This document shows, piece after piece, positions 1-7,309 of a stretch of 20,507 nt of DNA (position 1 is its first letter; each line of letters opens with the position of its first letter). Made by a program: the position numbers and the translations under genes. Origin of the DNA: DAIDJM01 sp964250215. GTDB lineage: Bacteria > Pseudomonadota > Alphaproteobacteria > Acetobacterales > Acetobacteraceae. Under the pieces are notes generated by a model. That model was not told the DNA's origin. It made no database searches and was given only the letters and a program-made list of their open reading frames with translations. The DNA is taken from the NCBI GenBank assembly GCA_964250215.1, contig CAXUEX010000040.1, forward strand, positions 1 to 20,507, written 5' to 3'.

Positions 1-215
1 TACAAGGCTCGGTCCCGAACCGACTCGTCCGGGTCGCCGGCGGCGACGATGAGCTGGCCGCGGCCGGCTTCCTGGTGCGCCAGGGCGCGGGCGTGGCCGG
101 CATGGGTGGTTTGCACGAGCCGGACCCGCACGCCGCTGGCGGCCAGCGTGTCGAGCACGCGCCAGAGCAGCGTTGCCCGCCGCGCTCCGGCCACGGGGTT
201 GTGGATCACGATCAC
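1..215 (-). CDS. Lipid kinase of the diacylglycerol/sphingosine kinase family, N-terminal part (runs off the left edge)
   Basis: The minus strand from GTG at 215 reads about 71 codons without a stop to the window edge. The N-terminus has the family pattern: a short hydrophobic strand VIVIHNPVAG, then a helix, then a strand with TTHAGHARAL, then LIVAAG. This corresponds to the ATP-binding half of DAGK_cat/YegS/LCB5-type kinases, which phosphorylate lipid hydroxyls at the inner membrane. Oddly, the expected GGDGT nucleotide-binding motif after VAAG is not present; the frame reads AAGDPDESVRD instead. The start was chosen because AGGGG lies eight bases upstream, and a second GTG at 209 is possible. 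The frame stays open upstream past a TTG at 290. It is divergent from the LpxH-like gene at 441, and lipid kinase, phosphoesterase and GT4 often sit together in alphaproteobacteria (recollection). The remainder of the gene is unseen. Confidence 0.65.
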   Translation of the reverse strand, partial: MIVIHNPVAGARRATLLWRVLDTLAASGVRVRLVQTTHAGHARALAHQEAGRGQLIVAAGDPDESVRDRAL

Positions 216-273
216 GCGGCTGGCCCCTGCTTCTGGCAGCCCACCAGTATCGGGGCGTATCGTGGCGATTCGG

Positions 274-302
274 TTGCAGTTTGGGGACAAGCCTGTGATA
301 CT
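274..302 (+). promoter_or_regulatory. Candidate sigma70-type promoter for the 441 gene
   Basis: TTGCAG at 274-279 and GATACT at 297-302 are separated by exactly 17 bases. Both are partial matches to TTGACA and TATAAT. Transcription would begin near 309, leaving a leader of about 130 bases before the ATG at 441. This is the best pair I saw by eye in the 225-base gap at 216-440. In GC-rich alphaproteobacteria such matches are weak evidence. Confidence 0.3.
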
Positions 303-325
303 CGCTGCCATGTGTCGCCCACGCT

Positions 326-351
326 CGCGTCACGCAAAGTTCACTGACGCG
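326..351. promoter_or_regulatory. Perfect inverted repeat in the leader of the 441 gene, possible operator
   Basis: CGCGTCA at 326-332 and TGACGCG at 345-351 are perfect reverse complements, with a 12-base spacer. The element lies between the divergent lipid kinase and LpxH-like genes, about 24 bases downstream of the candidate -10 box. Its size and position fit a dimeric repressor site. No regulator gene is nearby to suggest which protein would bind. Confidence 0.35.
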
Positions 352-440
352 GCGCGGGGCATCTCGTATTCGCTGCGCGTGTCGCGGCCCTGGCGCCGCA
401 ACCACAGGGCGCCCGGCTGGGCGCTGGAGCGGCCGATCCG

Positions 441-1256
441 ATGAACGCTCTGCACCTTCCGGGCAAGACCAGCTTCCGCGCGGTCTTCATTTCCGATACG
501 CACCTTGGCACGCGCGGCGCGCGCTGCGATTTTCTGGCGCATTTCCTGGGTTCGTTCTCGTGCGAGAACTTGTATTTGGTCGGCGACATCGTGGATGGCT
601 GGCGCCTGCGCAAATCCTGGTACTGGGACGAGATGCACGACGAGGTGATGAAGCTGATCCTGCGCCATGCGCGGCACGGCGCCCGCGTGCTATATATTCC
701 CGGCAACCATGACGAGTTGTTTCGCGCCTGGCTGCCGCTGAAGCTGGAAGTGGGCGGCATCCGCATGGCCGACGAGGCCGAGCACATCACCGCCGACGGC
801 AAGCGCCTGCTGGTGATCCATGGCGACCAGTTCGACAGCGTGGTGCGCTACGCCAAATTCCTCGCCTTTCTGGGCGACTGGGCCTATACCGCCGCGCTCA
901 ACGTCAACCGCTGGTTCAATGTGGTGCGCCGCCGGCTCGGCTATCCGTATTGGTCGCTCAGCCAGTGGGCCAAGCGCCGGGTGAAGGAAGCCGTGAAGGC
1001 GATCGACCGTTTCGAATCCGCGCTGGCGGGCGAGGCCAAGCGGCGGCACATGGATGGCGTGGTGTGCGGCCATATCCATCATGCGGAAATGCGCGCGGTG
1101 GATGGCGTGCAGTATCTCAATTGCGGCGACTGGGTGGAAAGCTGCACGGCGCTGGTGGAACACCATGACGGCCGGCTGGAACTGATCGAATGGGCGGCGC
1201 TGAACCGGCTGTCGTTCTTCACGCCGAAGCGTGTGCGGGTGGCCCAACCTGCCTGA
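441..1256 (+). CDS. LpxH-like calcineurin-type metallophosphoesterase (UDP-2,3-diacylglucosamine diphosphatase family)
   Basis: This 271-residue protein has the full dinuclear-metal phosphoesterase motif set: SDTHLG (18-23), GDIVDGW (48-54), GNHDE (88-92), HGD (127-129) and GHIHH (210-214). The order and spacing match the LpxH/COG2908 family, whose best known member hydrolyses UDP-2,3-diacylglucosamine to lipid X in lipid A synthesis at the inner membrane. Alphaproteobacteria generally use the unrelated LpxI for that step. Together with the adjacent GT4 gene and the divergent lipid kinase, this suggests that the real substrate may be another phospho- or nucleotide-linked lipid precursor. The ATG at 441 starts just ahead of the first core strand. 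The stop is only 19 bases before the next start, so the two are probably co-transcribed. Family membership is firm; the substrate is not. Confidence 0.85.
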   Translation: MNALHLPGKTSFRAVFISDTHLGTRGARCDFLAHFLGSFSCENLYLVGDIVDGWRLRKSWYWDEMHDEVMKLILRHARHGARVLYIPGNHDELFRAWLPLKLEVGGIRMADEAEHITADGKRLLVIHGDQFDSVVRYAKFLAFLGDWAYTAALNVNRWFNVVRRRLGYPYWSLSQWAKRRVKEAVKAIDRFESALAGEAKRRHMDGVVCGHIHHAEMRAVDGVQYLNCGDWVESCTALVEHHDGRLELIEWAALNRLSFFTPKRVRVAQPA

Positions 1257-1275
1257 AGGTCTGCCCGCTGGCCCC

Positions 1276-2325
1276 ATGCCGGTTGCCTCGCGCGTGCTGA
1301 TCGTTTCCGATGCGTGGCGGCCGCAGGTGAACGGCGTGGTGCGCACGCTGGCAACGCTGGTGCGCGAGCTGCACGCGCTGGGCGTGGTGGCCGAGGTGAT
1401 TGGGCCGGACCGGTTCCGCACGCTGCCGTGCCCGACCTATCCGGATATCCGGCTTTCCGTGCTGCCGCGCCGCAGCCTGGCGCGCATGATGCAGGCGTTC
1501 CGCCCCGACGCGCTGCACATCGCCACGGAAGGCCCGTTGGGCATCGCTGCCCGACGATTGGCGCGCGCCGCGGGATGGACCTTCACCACGGCGTTCCACA
1601 CGCGCTTTCCGGAATATCTGCGCGCCCGCACGCGGTTTCCGACGCGGCTTTCCTATGCGTGGCTGCGGCGTTTCCATAATGCGGGCAGCGGCTTGATGGT
1701 GGCCACCGAAAGCATGCGCCAGGAACTCGCGGAGCGCGGCTTTCGCGAGCTGCGCGCCTGGTCGCGCGGCGTGGATCTGGCGCAGTTCCGGCCCGGTTGG
1801 GGGGAATGGGCCGATCTGCCGCGGCCGGTGTTTCTGTATGTCGGGCGCATTGCCGTGGAGAAGAATATCGCGGCGTTTCTCGACCTCGATCTGCCCGGCT
1901 CGAAGGTTGTCGTGGGCGATGGGCCGCTGTTGGGCGCTTTGCAGCGGCAATATCCGGGCGTGCACTTCGCGGGCTTGCGGCATGGCGAATCGCTCGCGCG
2001 CGCCTATGCTGGCGCGGACGTCATGGTGTTCCCCTCGCTCACCGACACGTTCGGGCTGGTGATGCTCGAAAGCCTGGCTTGCGGCACGCCCGTTGCGGCG
2101 TTTCCGGCCATCGGCCCGCGCGACGTGCTGCTGCCCGGCGGCGCTGGCGTCGGCGCGGTGGATGTGGATCTGCGCCGGGCCGCGTTGCGCGCGCTGCAGT
2201 TCGGCGACCGCCAGGCCTGTCGCGCCTATGCCGAGACCTTTTCCTGGCGCGCCTGCGCCGAACGCTTCGTGGCAAATCTGGTGCCGATCCGGAACGGCAT
2301 GCAGCCGCTGAACTTGGCCGCATGA
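1276..2325 (+). CDS. GT4-family glycosyltransferase, likely glycolipid-forming
   Basis: This 349-residue GT-B enzyme has an N-terminal acceptor-side motif DAWRPQVNGVVRT (12-24), a linker into the donor domain, the basic pair GRIAVEKN (190-197) and the EX7E-type region TDTFGLVMLESLACGTP (256-272, with Glu265). These match retaining GT4 enzymes of the MgtA/SqdX type, which transfer hexose from a nucleotide sugar to a lipid such as diacylglycerol on the cytoplasmic face. The frame is open back to a GTG at 1231, which would overlap the preceding gene, but the ATG at 1276 begins right before the first beta strand and is preferred. No good Shine-Dalgarno sequence precedes it, so translation may be coupled. 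It overlaps the next gene by ATGA. Donor and acceptor cannot be read from sequence. Confidence 0.85.
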   Translation: MPVASRVLIVSDAWRPQVNGVVRTLATLVRELHALGVVAEVIGPDRFRTLPCPTYPDIRLSVLPRRSLARMMQAFRPDALHIATEGPLGIAARRLARAAGWTFTTAFHTRFPEYLRARTRFPTRLSYAWLRRFHNAGSGLMVATESMRQELAERGFRELRAWSRGVDLAQFRPGWGEWADLPRPVFLYVGRIAVEKNIAAFLDLDLPGSKVVVGDGPLLGALQRQYPGVHFAGLRHGESLARAYAGADVMVFPSLTDTFGLVMLESLACGTPVAAFPAIGPRDVLLPGGAGVGAVDVDLRRAALRALQFGDRQACRAYAETFSWRACAERFVANLVPIRNGMQPLNLAA

Positions 2326-3284
2326 CAGTTTCTAGTTTCCAGTTTTCAGTTGCCAGGTGGATTCTGGGTCTTTGGCTGGGGGTGTGCGCGCCGGCTTTCG
2401 CTGGCGGACTCGCGTTCGTGGTGAACTCGAACGATGCCTCGGTGAGCGTGATCGATGTGGGCACGCAGCGCGAACTGCGTCGCATCCCCATGCTGCGCGA
2501 GCCGCATCACCTGGCGCTCACCCCCGATCACCGCTCCCTGGTGGTCGGCGACACCACGGGCAACGCGCTGTTCTTCCTAGATGCGCGCGACGGCGCCGTG
2601 CAGCGCCAGGTCACGGTGAGCGATCCCTACCAGCTGGTGTTCAGTCCGGATGGGCGCACTCTCACCATCGCCGGCCTGGCGCGCAACCAGATCGACATCT
2701 ACGATTTTCCGGGCATGCGGCTGCTGCATCGCATTCCGGCGCGCAGCCTGCCGAGCCACATCAATTATTCGCCCGATAGCCGCCGCGTGTTCGTCAGCCT
2801 GCAAGGCACCGACCGGCTGATCGCGATCGATACCGGCACCGGCGGCGTGCTGTGGAATGCGCGGGTTGGCCGAACGCCGGCCGGCGTGCTTTGGCACGAT
2901 GGCAAACTGCTGGTTGGCATCATGGGGGAATCGCATTTCGCGGTGGTGGATCCGGCCGATGGTCGCGTGCTGCGCGGCATCGAAACCGGCCGCGGCGCGC
3001 ACACGATGTTCGTCACGCACGACGATAAACTCATCTACGCCACCAACCGCGTGGACGGCACGATTTCCGTGCTCGACGCAACCACGCTGCGTGTGTTGCG
3101 CACGCTGCGGGTTCCGGGCGGCCCGGACGATCTGGATTTCGCGCCCGACGGCAAAATCTGGGCGGCGCTGCGTTTCGCCTCATCGGTCGCCATCGTCGAT
3201 CCCGCCACCGGCAGCCTGGTGCGGCTGCGCGTCGGCCGGTCGCCCCACGGCATCTGGCTGAACACGCACGACCGCCTGGAATAG
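2322..3284 (+). CDS. Exported YncE-like (YVTN-type) beta-propeller protein
   Basis: The 320-residue protein has a cleavable signal peptide: a hydrophobic segment at about 9-26 ending APAFA, with likely cleavage after residue 27. The rest is repeated blades of about 40 residues, each with a pattern like SVSVIDVGT, LVVGDTTGNALFFLD or ISVLDATTLRVLRTL. This gives roughly seven YVTN/YncE-type blades and probably a closed periplasmic propeller. Such proteins bind partners or ligands and lack catalytic motifs; some are linked with PQQ-dependent oxidation, and a pqqB-like gene lies 15 kb downstream, though that may be coincidence. The ATG overlaps the GT4 stop as ATGA. The frame stays open upstream inside the GT4 gene, but that extension would remove the signal peptide from the N-terminus and is rejected. 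Codons 2-11 are built from a heptamer repeat. Confidence 0.8.
   Translation: MTVSSFQFSVARWILGLWLGVCAPAFAGGLAFVVNSNDASVSVIDVGTQRELRRIPMLREPHHLALTPDHRSLVVGDTTGNALFFLDARDGAVQRQVTVSDPYQLVFSPDGRTLTIAGLARNQIDIYDFPGMRLLHRIPARSLPSHINYSPDSRRVFVSLQGTDRLIAIDTGTGGVLWNARVGRTPAGVLWHDGKLLVGIMGESHFAVVDPADGRVLRGIETGRGAHTMFVTHDDKLIYATNRVDGTISVLDATTLRVLRTLRVPGGPDDLDFAPDGKIWAALRFASSVAIVDPATGSLVRLRVGRSPHGIWLNTHDRLE
2327..2354 (+). repeat. Four-copy imperfect heptanucleotide tandem repeat inside the start of the beta-propeller gene
   Basis: Four consecutive 7-base units are visible: AGTTTCT, AGTTTCC, AGTTTTC and AGTTGCC, beginning five bases after the start of the ATG. The stretch is much more AT-rich than its surroundings. 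Because seven is not a multiple of three, gain or loss of one unit would shift the frame of the signal peptide. The repeat is imperfect, so whether it slips is unknown. Confidence 0.75.
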
Positions 3285-3293
3285 CGGCAGCGC

Positions 3294-3310
3294 CGGCCGA
3301 TTTTCGGCCG
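3294..3310. terminator. GC-rich hairpin after the beta-propeller gene, possible weak terminator
   Basis: CGGCCG at 3294-3299 pairs with CGGCCG at 3305-3310 around an ATTTT loop, ten bases after the stop at 3284. GCCGGC flanks the stem on both sides (3292-3297 and 3310-3315), so alternative pairings exist. There is no T-run downstream, so it may be an attenuating hairpin, or simply a by-product of GC-rich sequence, rather than a strong intrinsic terminator. It is the main visible feature of the 89-base gap before maeB. Confidence 0.3.
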
Positions 3311-3364
3311 CCGGCTTGCCCAGGCCGCGGCACCGGTTCAGAACGGCGCGTCGGCGATCGCTCC

Positions 3365-3369
3365 GGGGG
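3365..3369 (+). promoter_or_regulatory. G-rich ribosome binding site supporting the TTG start of maeB
   Basis: GGGGG lies four bases before the TTG at 3374. It is a poor Shine-Dalgarno match, but no ATG or GTG lies in frame near the conserved N-terminus, so this TTG is the start that fits the family. Confidence 0.35.
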
Positions 3370-3373
3370 TGGG

Positions 3374-5659
3374 TTGGACGAGGATTTTCGCGCCGCGGCG
3401 CTGGAATACCACCGGTTTCCCCGGCCGGGCAAACTCGCCATCGAGCCCACCAAGCGCATGGTTACGCAGCGCGATCTGTCGCTCGCCTACTCGCCGGGTG
3501 TCGCCGCCGCGTGCGAGGCGATCGTCGCCGATCCACGCGCCGCCCGCGATCTCACCAGCCGCGGCAATCTGGTGGCGGTGATCACCAACGGCACGGCGGT
3601 TCTGGGCCTGGGCGCGATCGGTCCGCTGGCGGGCAAGCCGGTGATGGAAGGCAAAGCCGCGCTGTTCAAGAAATTCGCCGGCATCGACGTGTTCGATATC
3701 GAGGTGAACGCCGACGATCCGGATCTGTTCGTGCAAGTGGTGGCGGCGCTGGAGCCCAGTTTCGGCGCGATCAACCTGGAGGACATCAAGGCACCGGAAT
3801 GTTTTGCCATCGAGGCGAAGCTGCAGCAGCGCATGGGCATCCCGGTGTTTCACGACGATCAGCACGGCACCGCGATCACGGTGGCGGCGGCGATCCGGAA
3901 TGCGCTTCTGCTGCAAGAAAAATCGCTGGCCGAGCAGCGCCTGGTCACGTCCGGTGCGGGGGCCGCGGCGCTTGCCTGCGTCGATCTGCTGGTGGAAATG
4001 GGGCTGCCGGCGGAGCATGTCACGCTCACCGATATTGCTGGCGTGGTGTATGCCGGGCGCGAACCGAACATGCCGGAAAACATGGCGCGTTATGCCCGGC
4101 GCACCGACGCGCGGCGCCTGCCGGACGTGCTGCCGGGGGCCGACATCTTTCTCGGCCTGTCCGCGCCGCATGTGCTGAAGCCGGAATGGCTAGCGCTGAT
4201 GGCGGACCGCCCGATCATCATGGCGCTGGCCAATCCCGATCCCGAAATCACGCCGGAAGCGGCCCGCGCCGCGCGGCCGGATGCGATCATCGCCACCGGC
4301 CGCAGCGATCTGCCGAACCAGGTGAACAACGTTCTCTGCTTTCCCTTCATTTTTCGCGGCGCGTTGGATGTGGCCGCCACCACCATAAACCGCGCCATGC
4401 AGCTCGCGGCCGTGGAAGCCATCGCCGAACTGGCGCGCATGGAAGCGGACGAGGTGGTGGCGCGCGCCTATGGCGGCGTGGCGCCGATCTTCGGCCCCGA
4501 ATACATCATTCCGAAGCCGTTTGATCCGAGGCTTATCCTGCATGTGGCGCCGGCGGTGGCGCGTGCGGCGATGGCCAGCGGCGTGGCGGAGCGCCCGATC
4601 GCGGATTTCGAAGCTTATCGCGAAGAACTCGGACGTTTTGTTTTCCGCTCCGGCCAGCTCATGCGGCCGGTATTCGAAGCCGCGCGCAAGCATCCTGCGC
4701 GCGTGGTGTATAGCGAGGGCGAGGATGAGCGCGTGCTGCGCGCGGTGCAGATGGCGGTGGATGAGGGCATTGCCGAGCCGGTGCTGATCGGCCGGCGCGA
4801 TGCGATTGCGCGCGCGGCACGCGAACTCGGCCTGCGCTTCGCGGTCGGCGAGCAGGTGCAGGTGCTGGATCCGGTGGCGGATGCCGCGGAGTTCGATTCG
4901 CTTGTCGAGCCCTACCAGTCGCTCGTCGGCCGCCGCGGCGTGCCGGCCGACGCGGCGGCGCGGCGCATCCGCAACCGCAGCACCGTGGCGGCGGCGATGC
5001 TGCTGGCCACCGGGCGCGTGGACGCGGCATTGTGCGGCGGCACGGGCGATTGGTGGCGGCAGATGGAATATCTGCTGCCCATCATCCCGCGCCGCGCCGA
5101 GGTCACGCGGGTTTTCGCGCTGTCCGCGGTGATCCTGCAAAGCGGCGCGTTGTTCATGTGCGATACGCACATGAATCTGGATCCCGGCGCCGAGCAGGTG
5201 GCGGAAATGGCGCTGCTTGCCGCCGCTGCGGTGCGCGGCTTCGGCGTTGTGCCGAAATTGGCGCTGCTCTCGCATTCCAGCTTCGGTGCCAGCCGGTCCC
5301 CTTCGGCACGAAAGATGCGCGCGGCCCTCGCGCTGATCCGCGCGCGCGCACCCGATCTGGAGGTGGATGGCGAAATGCACGCCGATGCGGCGCTTTCGGA
5401 AGCCATCCGCGAACGTGCGGTGCCCGATAGCCGGCTTTCCGGCACCGCCAATCTGCTGATCCTGCCGAACCTCGATGCGGCCAACATCGCGTTCAACCTG
5501 CTGAAGGCCGGTGCCGACGGCCTGCCGGTCGGCCCGATGCTGCTCGGCATGTGCAAACCGGTGCACGTGCTCGTTCCCAGCGTCACCGCGCGCGGCATCG
5601 CCAATCTCACGGCGCTGCTTTCTTCCGAAATCTACAACTGCTTGCCGGATGCCGCATGA
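3374..5659 (+). CDS. maeB: NADP-dependent malic enzyme with C-terminal phosphotransacetylase-like domain (MaeB type)
   Basis: Oxidative decarboxylation of malate to pyruvate in the cytosol, giving NADPH. At 761 residues it has the usual length of the large bacterial MaeB class. The malic domain shows SPGVAAAC (40-47), TNGTAVLGLG (71-80), GKAALFKKF (93-101), the metal site NLEDIKAPE (134-142) and HDDQHGT (160-166). The nucleotide-binding glycine region SGAGAAA is at 193-199. From about 430 to 755 follows a phosphotransacetylase-like domain, usually non-catalytic in this fusion and linked to allosteric control by acetyl-CoA. Translation begins at a TTG at 3374; the N-terminus MDEDFRAAALEYHR fits the family, so this rare start is well supported. 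The stop overlaps the gpmI start as ATGA, coupling malate-to-pyruvate and glycolytic steps. Function is secure. Confidence 0.95.
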   Translation: MDEDFRAAALEYHRFPRPGKLAIEPTKRMVTQRDLSLAYSPGVAAACEAIVADPRAARDLTSRGNLVAVITNGTAVLGLGAIGPLAGKPVMEGKAALFKKFAGIDVFDIEVNADDPDLFVQVVAALEPSFGAINLEDIKAPECFAIEAKLQQRMGIPVFHDDQHGTAITVAAAIRNALLLQEKSLAEQRLVTSGAGAAALACVDLLVEMGLPAEHVTLTDIAGVVYAGREPNMPENMARYARRTDARRLPDVLPGADIFLGLSAPHVLKPEWLALMADRPIIMALANPDPEITPEAARAARPDAIIATGRSDLPNQVNNVLCFPFIFRGALDVAATTINRAMQLAAVEAIAELARMEADEVVARAYGGVAPIFGPEYIIPKPFDPRLILHVAPAVARAAMASGVAERPIADFEAYREELGRFVFRSGQLMRPVFEAARKHPARVVYSEGEDERVLRAVQMAVDEGIAEPVLIGRRDAIARAARELGLRFAVGEQVQVLDPVADAAEFDSLVEPYQSLVGRRGVPADAAARRIRNRSTVAAAMLLATGRVDAALCGGTGDWWRQMEYLLPIIPRRAEVTRVFALSAVILQSGALFMCDTHMNLDPGAEQVAEMALLAAAAVRGFGVVPKLALLSHSSFGASRSPSARKMRAALALIRARAPDLEVDGEMHADAALSEAIRERAVPDSRLSGTANLLILPNLDAANIAFNLLKAGADGLPVGPMLLGMCKPVHVLVPSVTARGIANLTALLSSEIYNCLPDAA

Positions 5660-7173
5660 CCCGACCACGCCCCGTAATGCTCGTGATTCTCGACGGTTTT
5701 GGCTGGCGCGAGGAAACGGCCGACAATGCCGTTGCGCAAGCGCGCAAGCCGAATTTCGATCAGCTCTGGCGAACCTGCCCGCACGCCTTTCTGCGCACCT
5801 CGGCGGGCGATGTCGGGTTGCCGCCGGGCCAGATGGGCAATTCCGAGGTCGGTCATCTCAACATCGGCGCAGGGCGCGTGGTGCGGCAGGAACTGGTGCG
5901 CATCGGCGATGCGATTGCCGACAGCACGCTGGCTGCCTCGCCGGTGCTGCGCGACCTCATCGAGAAGACGCGCAGCAGCGGCGGCGTGTGCCACCTGTTC
6001 GGCCTGGTATCCGATGGCGGCGTGCATTCGCACCAGGATCATGCCGTTGCTTTGGCAAAACTTCTGGATGGGGCCGGCATTCCGGTCGCGCTGCACGCTT
6101 TCACCGATGGGCGCGATACAGGTCCGCGCACGGGGGCCGAGTTCTTGCGGCAGCTTGCCGAGGCGCTTCCTGAAACCACGCGCATTGCCACGGTGGGTGG
6201 CCGCTACTTCGCCATGGATCGCGACAAGCGCTGGGATCGCGTGCAGCGCGCCTGGCAGGCGATGGCGCTGGCCGAAGCGCCGCGTTTTGCGAGCGCCGGG
6301 CAGATTGTGCAAGCGGCCTACGCGGAGAACGTTACCGACGAATTCATTCCGCCCGCGATCATCGGCAGCTATCCCGGAATGCAGGACGGCGATTCGCTGC
6401 TTTGCTTCAATTTCCGCGCCGATCGCGTGCGGGAGATTCTGGCTGCGCTCACCGATGCCGATTTCCCGGGCTTTCCGCGCGCGCGCACGCCGCGCTTTGC
6501 CGCCATCGTCGGCATGACACGCTACAGCGACGAACTAGCACCACGCATGGGCGCGTTGTTTGCGCCCGAACCGTTGGCCAATTTGCTGGGCGAAGTGGTG
6601 GCCAGGGCCGGGCGCACGCAGTTGCGAATGGCGGAGACCGAAAAATATCCGCATGTCACGTATTTCCTGAATGGCGGACTGGAGACTGTCTATCCCGGCG
6701 AGGACCGGATCATGGTGCCGTCGCCGAAAGTGGCCACCTACGATTTGCAGCCGGAGATGTCGGCGCCGGAACTGACCGATCGGGCCGTGGGCGCGATCGC
6801 GTCCGGCAAATACGATCTGATCGTGCTGAATTACGCCAACCCCGACATGGTTGGCCACACCGGCGATCTGCAAGCGGCGATCCGCGCGGTGGAAACCGTG
6901 GATGCGGGCCTCGGCCGTATCGCCGAGGCGATCCGAACCGCCGGCGGAGCTCTGCTCGCCACCGCCGATCATGGCAACTGCGAAACGATGCGCGATCCGG
7001 AAACCGGCGGACCGCACACGGCGCACACGACCAACCCGGTTCCCGTGTTGCTGGTAGGCGACGTGGCATCACATCTGCGTGACGGCCGGCTGGCGGACCT
7101 AGCGCCCACTCTGCTACATCTCATGGACCTGCCGATTCCGCCGCAGATGACGGGCAAGTCGCTGGCAAGTTGA
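5656..7173 (+). CDS. gpmI: 2,3-bisphosphoglycerate-independent phosphoglycerate mutase
   Basis: Interconverts 3- and 2-phosphoglycerate in the cytosol using two manganese ions and a phosphoserine intermediate. The 505 residues match the usual iPGM length. Visible alkaline-phosphatase-superfamily motifs include VILDGFG (10-16, metal Asp13), GNSEVGH (61-67, catalytic Ser63), SDGGVHSH (119-126), DGRDT (151-155), GRYFAMDRD (182-190), NPDMVGHTG (395-403) and TADHGN (436-441), with a final histidine site in HTAHT (454-458). The ATG at 5656 overlaps the maeB stop by ATGA; the frame is open further upstream but only inside maeB. All metal ligands I can recognise are present, so it should be active. 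Its pairing with maeB places it in the pyruvate/PEP node. A 136-base gap follows, so the metabolic operon may end here. Confidence 0.96.
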   Translation: MTRPRPVMLVILDGFGWREETADNAVAQARKPNFDQLWRTCPHAFLRTSAGDVGLPPGQMGNSEVGHLNIGAGRVVRQELVRIGDAIADSTLAASPVLRDLIEKTRSSGGVCHLFGLVSDGGVHSHQDHAVALAKLLDGAGIPVALHAFTDGRDTGPRTGAEFLRQLAEALPETTRIATVGGRYFAMDRDKRWDRVQRAWQAMALAEAPRFASAGQIVQAAYAENVTDEFIPPAIIGSYPGMQDGDSLLCFNFRADRVREILAALTDADFPGFPRARTPRFAAIVGMTRYSDELAPRMGALFAPEPLANLLGEVVARAGRTQLRMAETEKYPHVTYFLNGGLETVYPGEDRIMVPSPKVATYDLQPEMSAPELTDRAVGAIASGKYDLIVLNYANPDMVGHTGDLQAAIRAVETVDAGLGRIAEAIRTAGGALLATADHGNCETMRDPETGGPHTAHTTNPVPVLLVGDVASHLRDGRLADLAPTLLHLMDLPIPPQMTGKSLAS

Positions 7174-7309
7174 TGGGATGAAACGCCGTGGCGCGCCTCC
7201 CGTTCTGGATGGCATCCAATTCACGCCCATGTGAAGGAAACATCTTCTTCTAACAAGGGTTTGTTCCCCGTCGGCGCACCCGTGTCCAGTGCACTGGCGT
7301 GGAGGTTGC
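7174..7309 (+). promoter_or_regulatory. Dyad-rich intergenic region ahead of the glycan cluster, likely control region
   Basis: The 136-base gap holds four short perfect inverted repeats: TGGAT-3-ATCCA (7206-7218), TTCAC-6-GTGAA (7220-7235), AACAA-4-TTGTT (7252-7265) and the 12-base palindrome CCAGTGCACTGG (7286-7297), which ends three bases before the ribosome binding site. The region is less GC-rich than the surrounding genes in its middle part. I could not place a convincing -35/-10 pair. It is the largest gap within the rightward run between 441 and 19541, so it is the natural place for a promoter serving 7310-15124. Confidence 0.45.
7301..7305 (+). promoter_or_regulatory. Shine-Dalgarno sequence fixing the start of the first SDR gene
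   Basis: GGAGG is followed by four bases and then the ATG at 7310. This favours 7310 over an upstream in-frame start codon at 7289, which would put the palindrome at 7286-7297 partly inside the coding region. Confidence 0.7.

Noticed and set aside
1231..1275. Upstream GTG start for the first GT4 gene
   Set aside because: It would overlap the LpxH-like gene by 26 bases and add 15 residues without family resemblance; the ATG at 1276 fits the fold start.
1797..2321. N-terminal extension of the beta-propeller frame back into the GT4 gene
   Set aside because: The extension is Arg/Gly-rich shadow sequence and would bury the signal peptide; the ATG at 2322 gives a normal secreted protein.
4190..5668. 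Long minus-strand open frame of 492 codons opposite maeB and gpmI
   Set aside because: It lies antisense to the strongly conserved malic enzyme, its translation is Arg/His-rich without motifs, and GC-rich codon use opens such frames.
7182..7200. Possible terminator after gpmI
   Set aside because: CGCC-GT-GGCG has a two-base loop and no T-run follows, so it is not a credible terminator.
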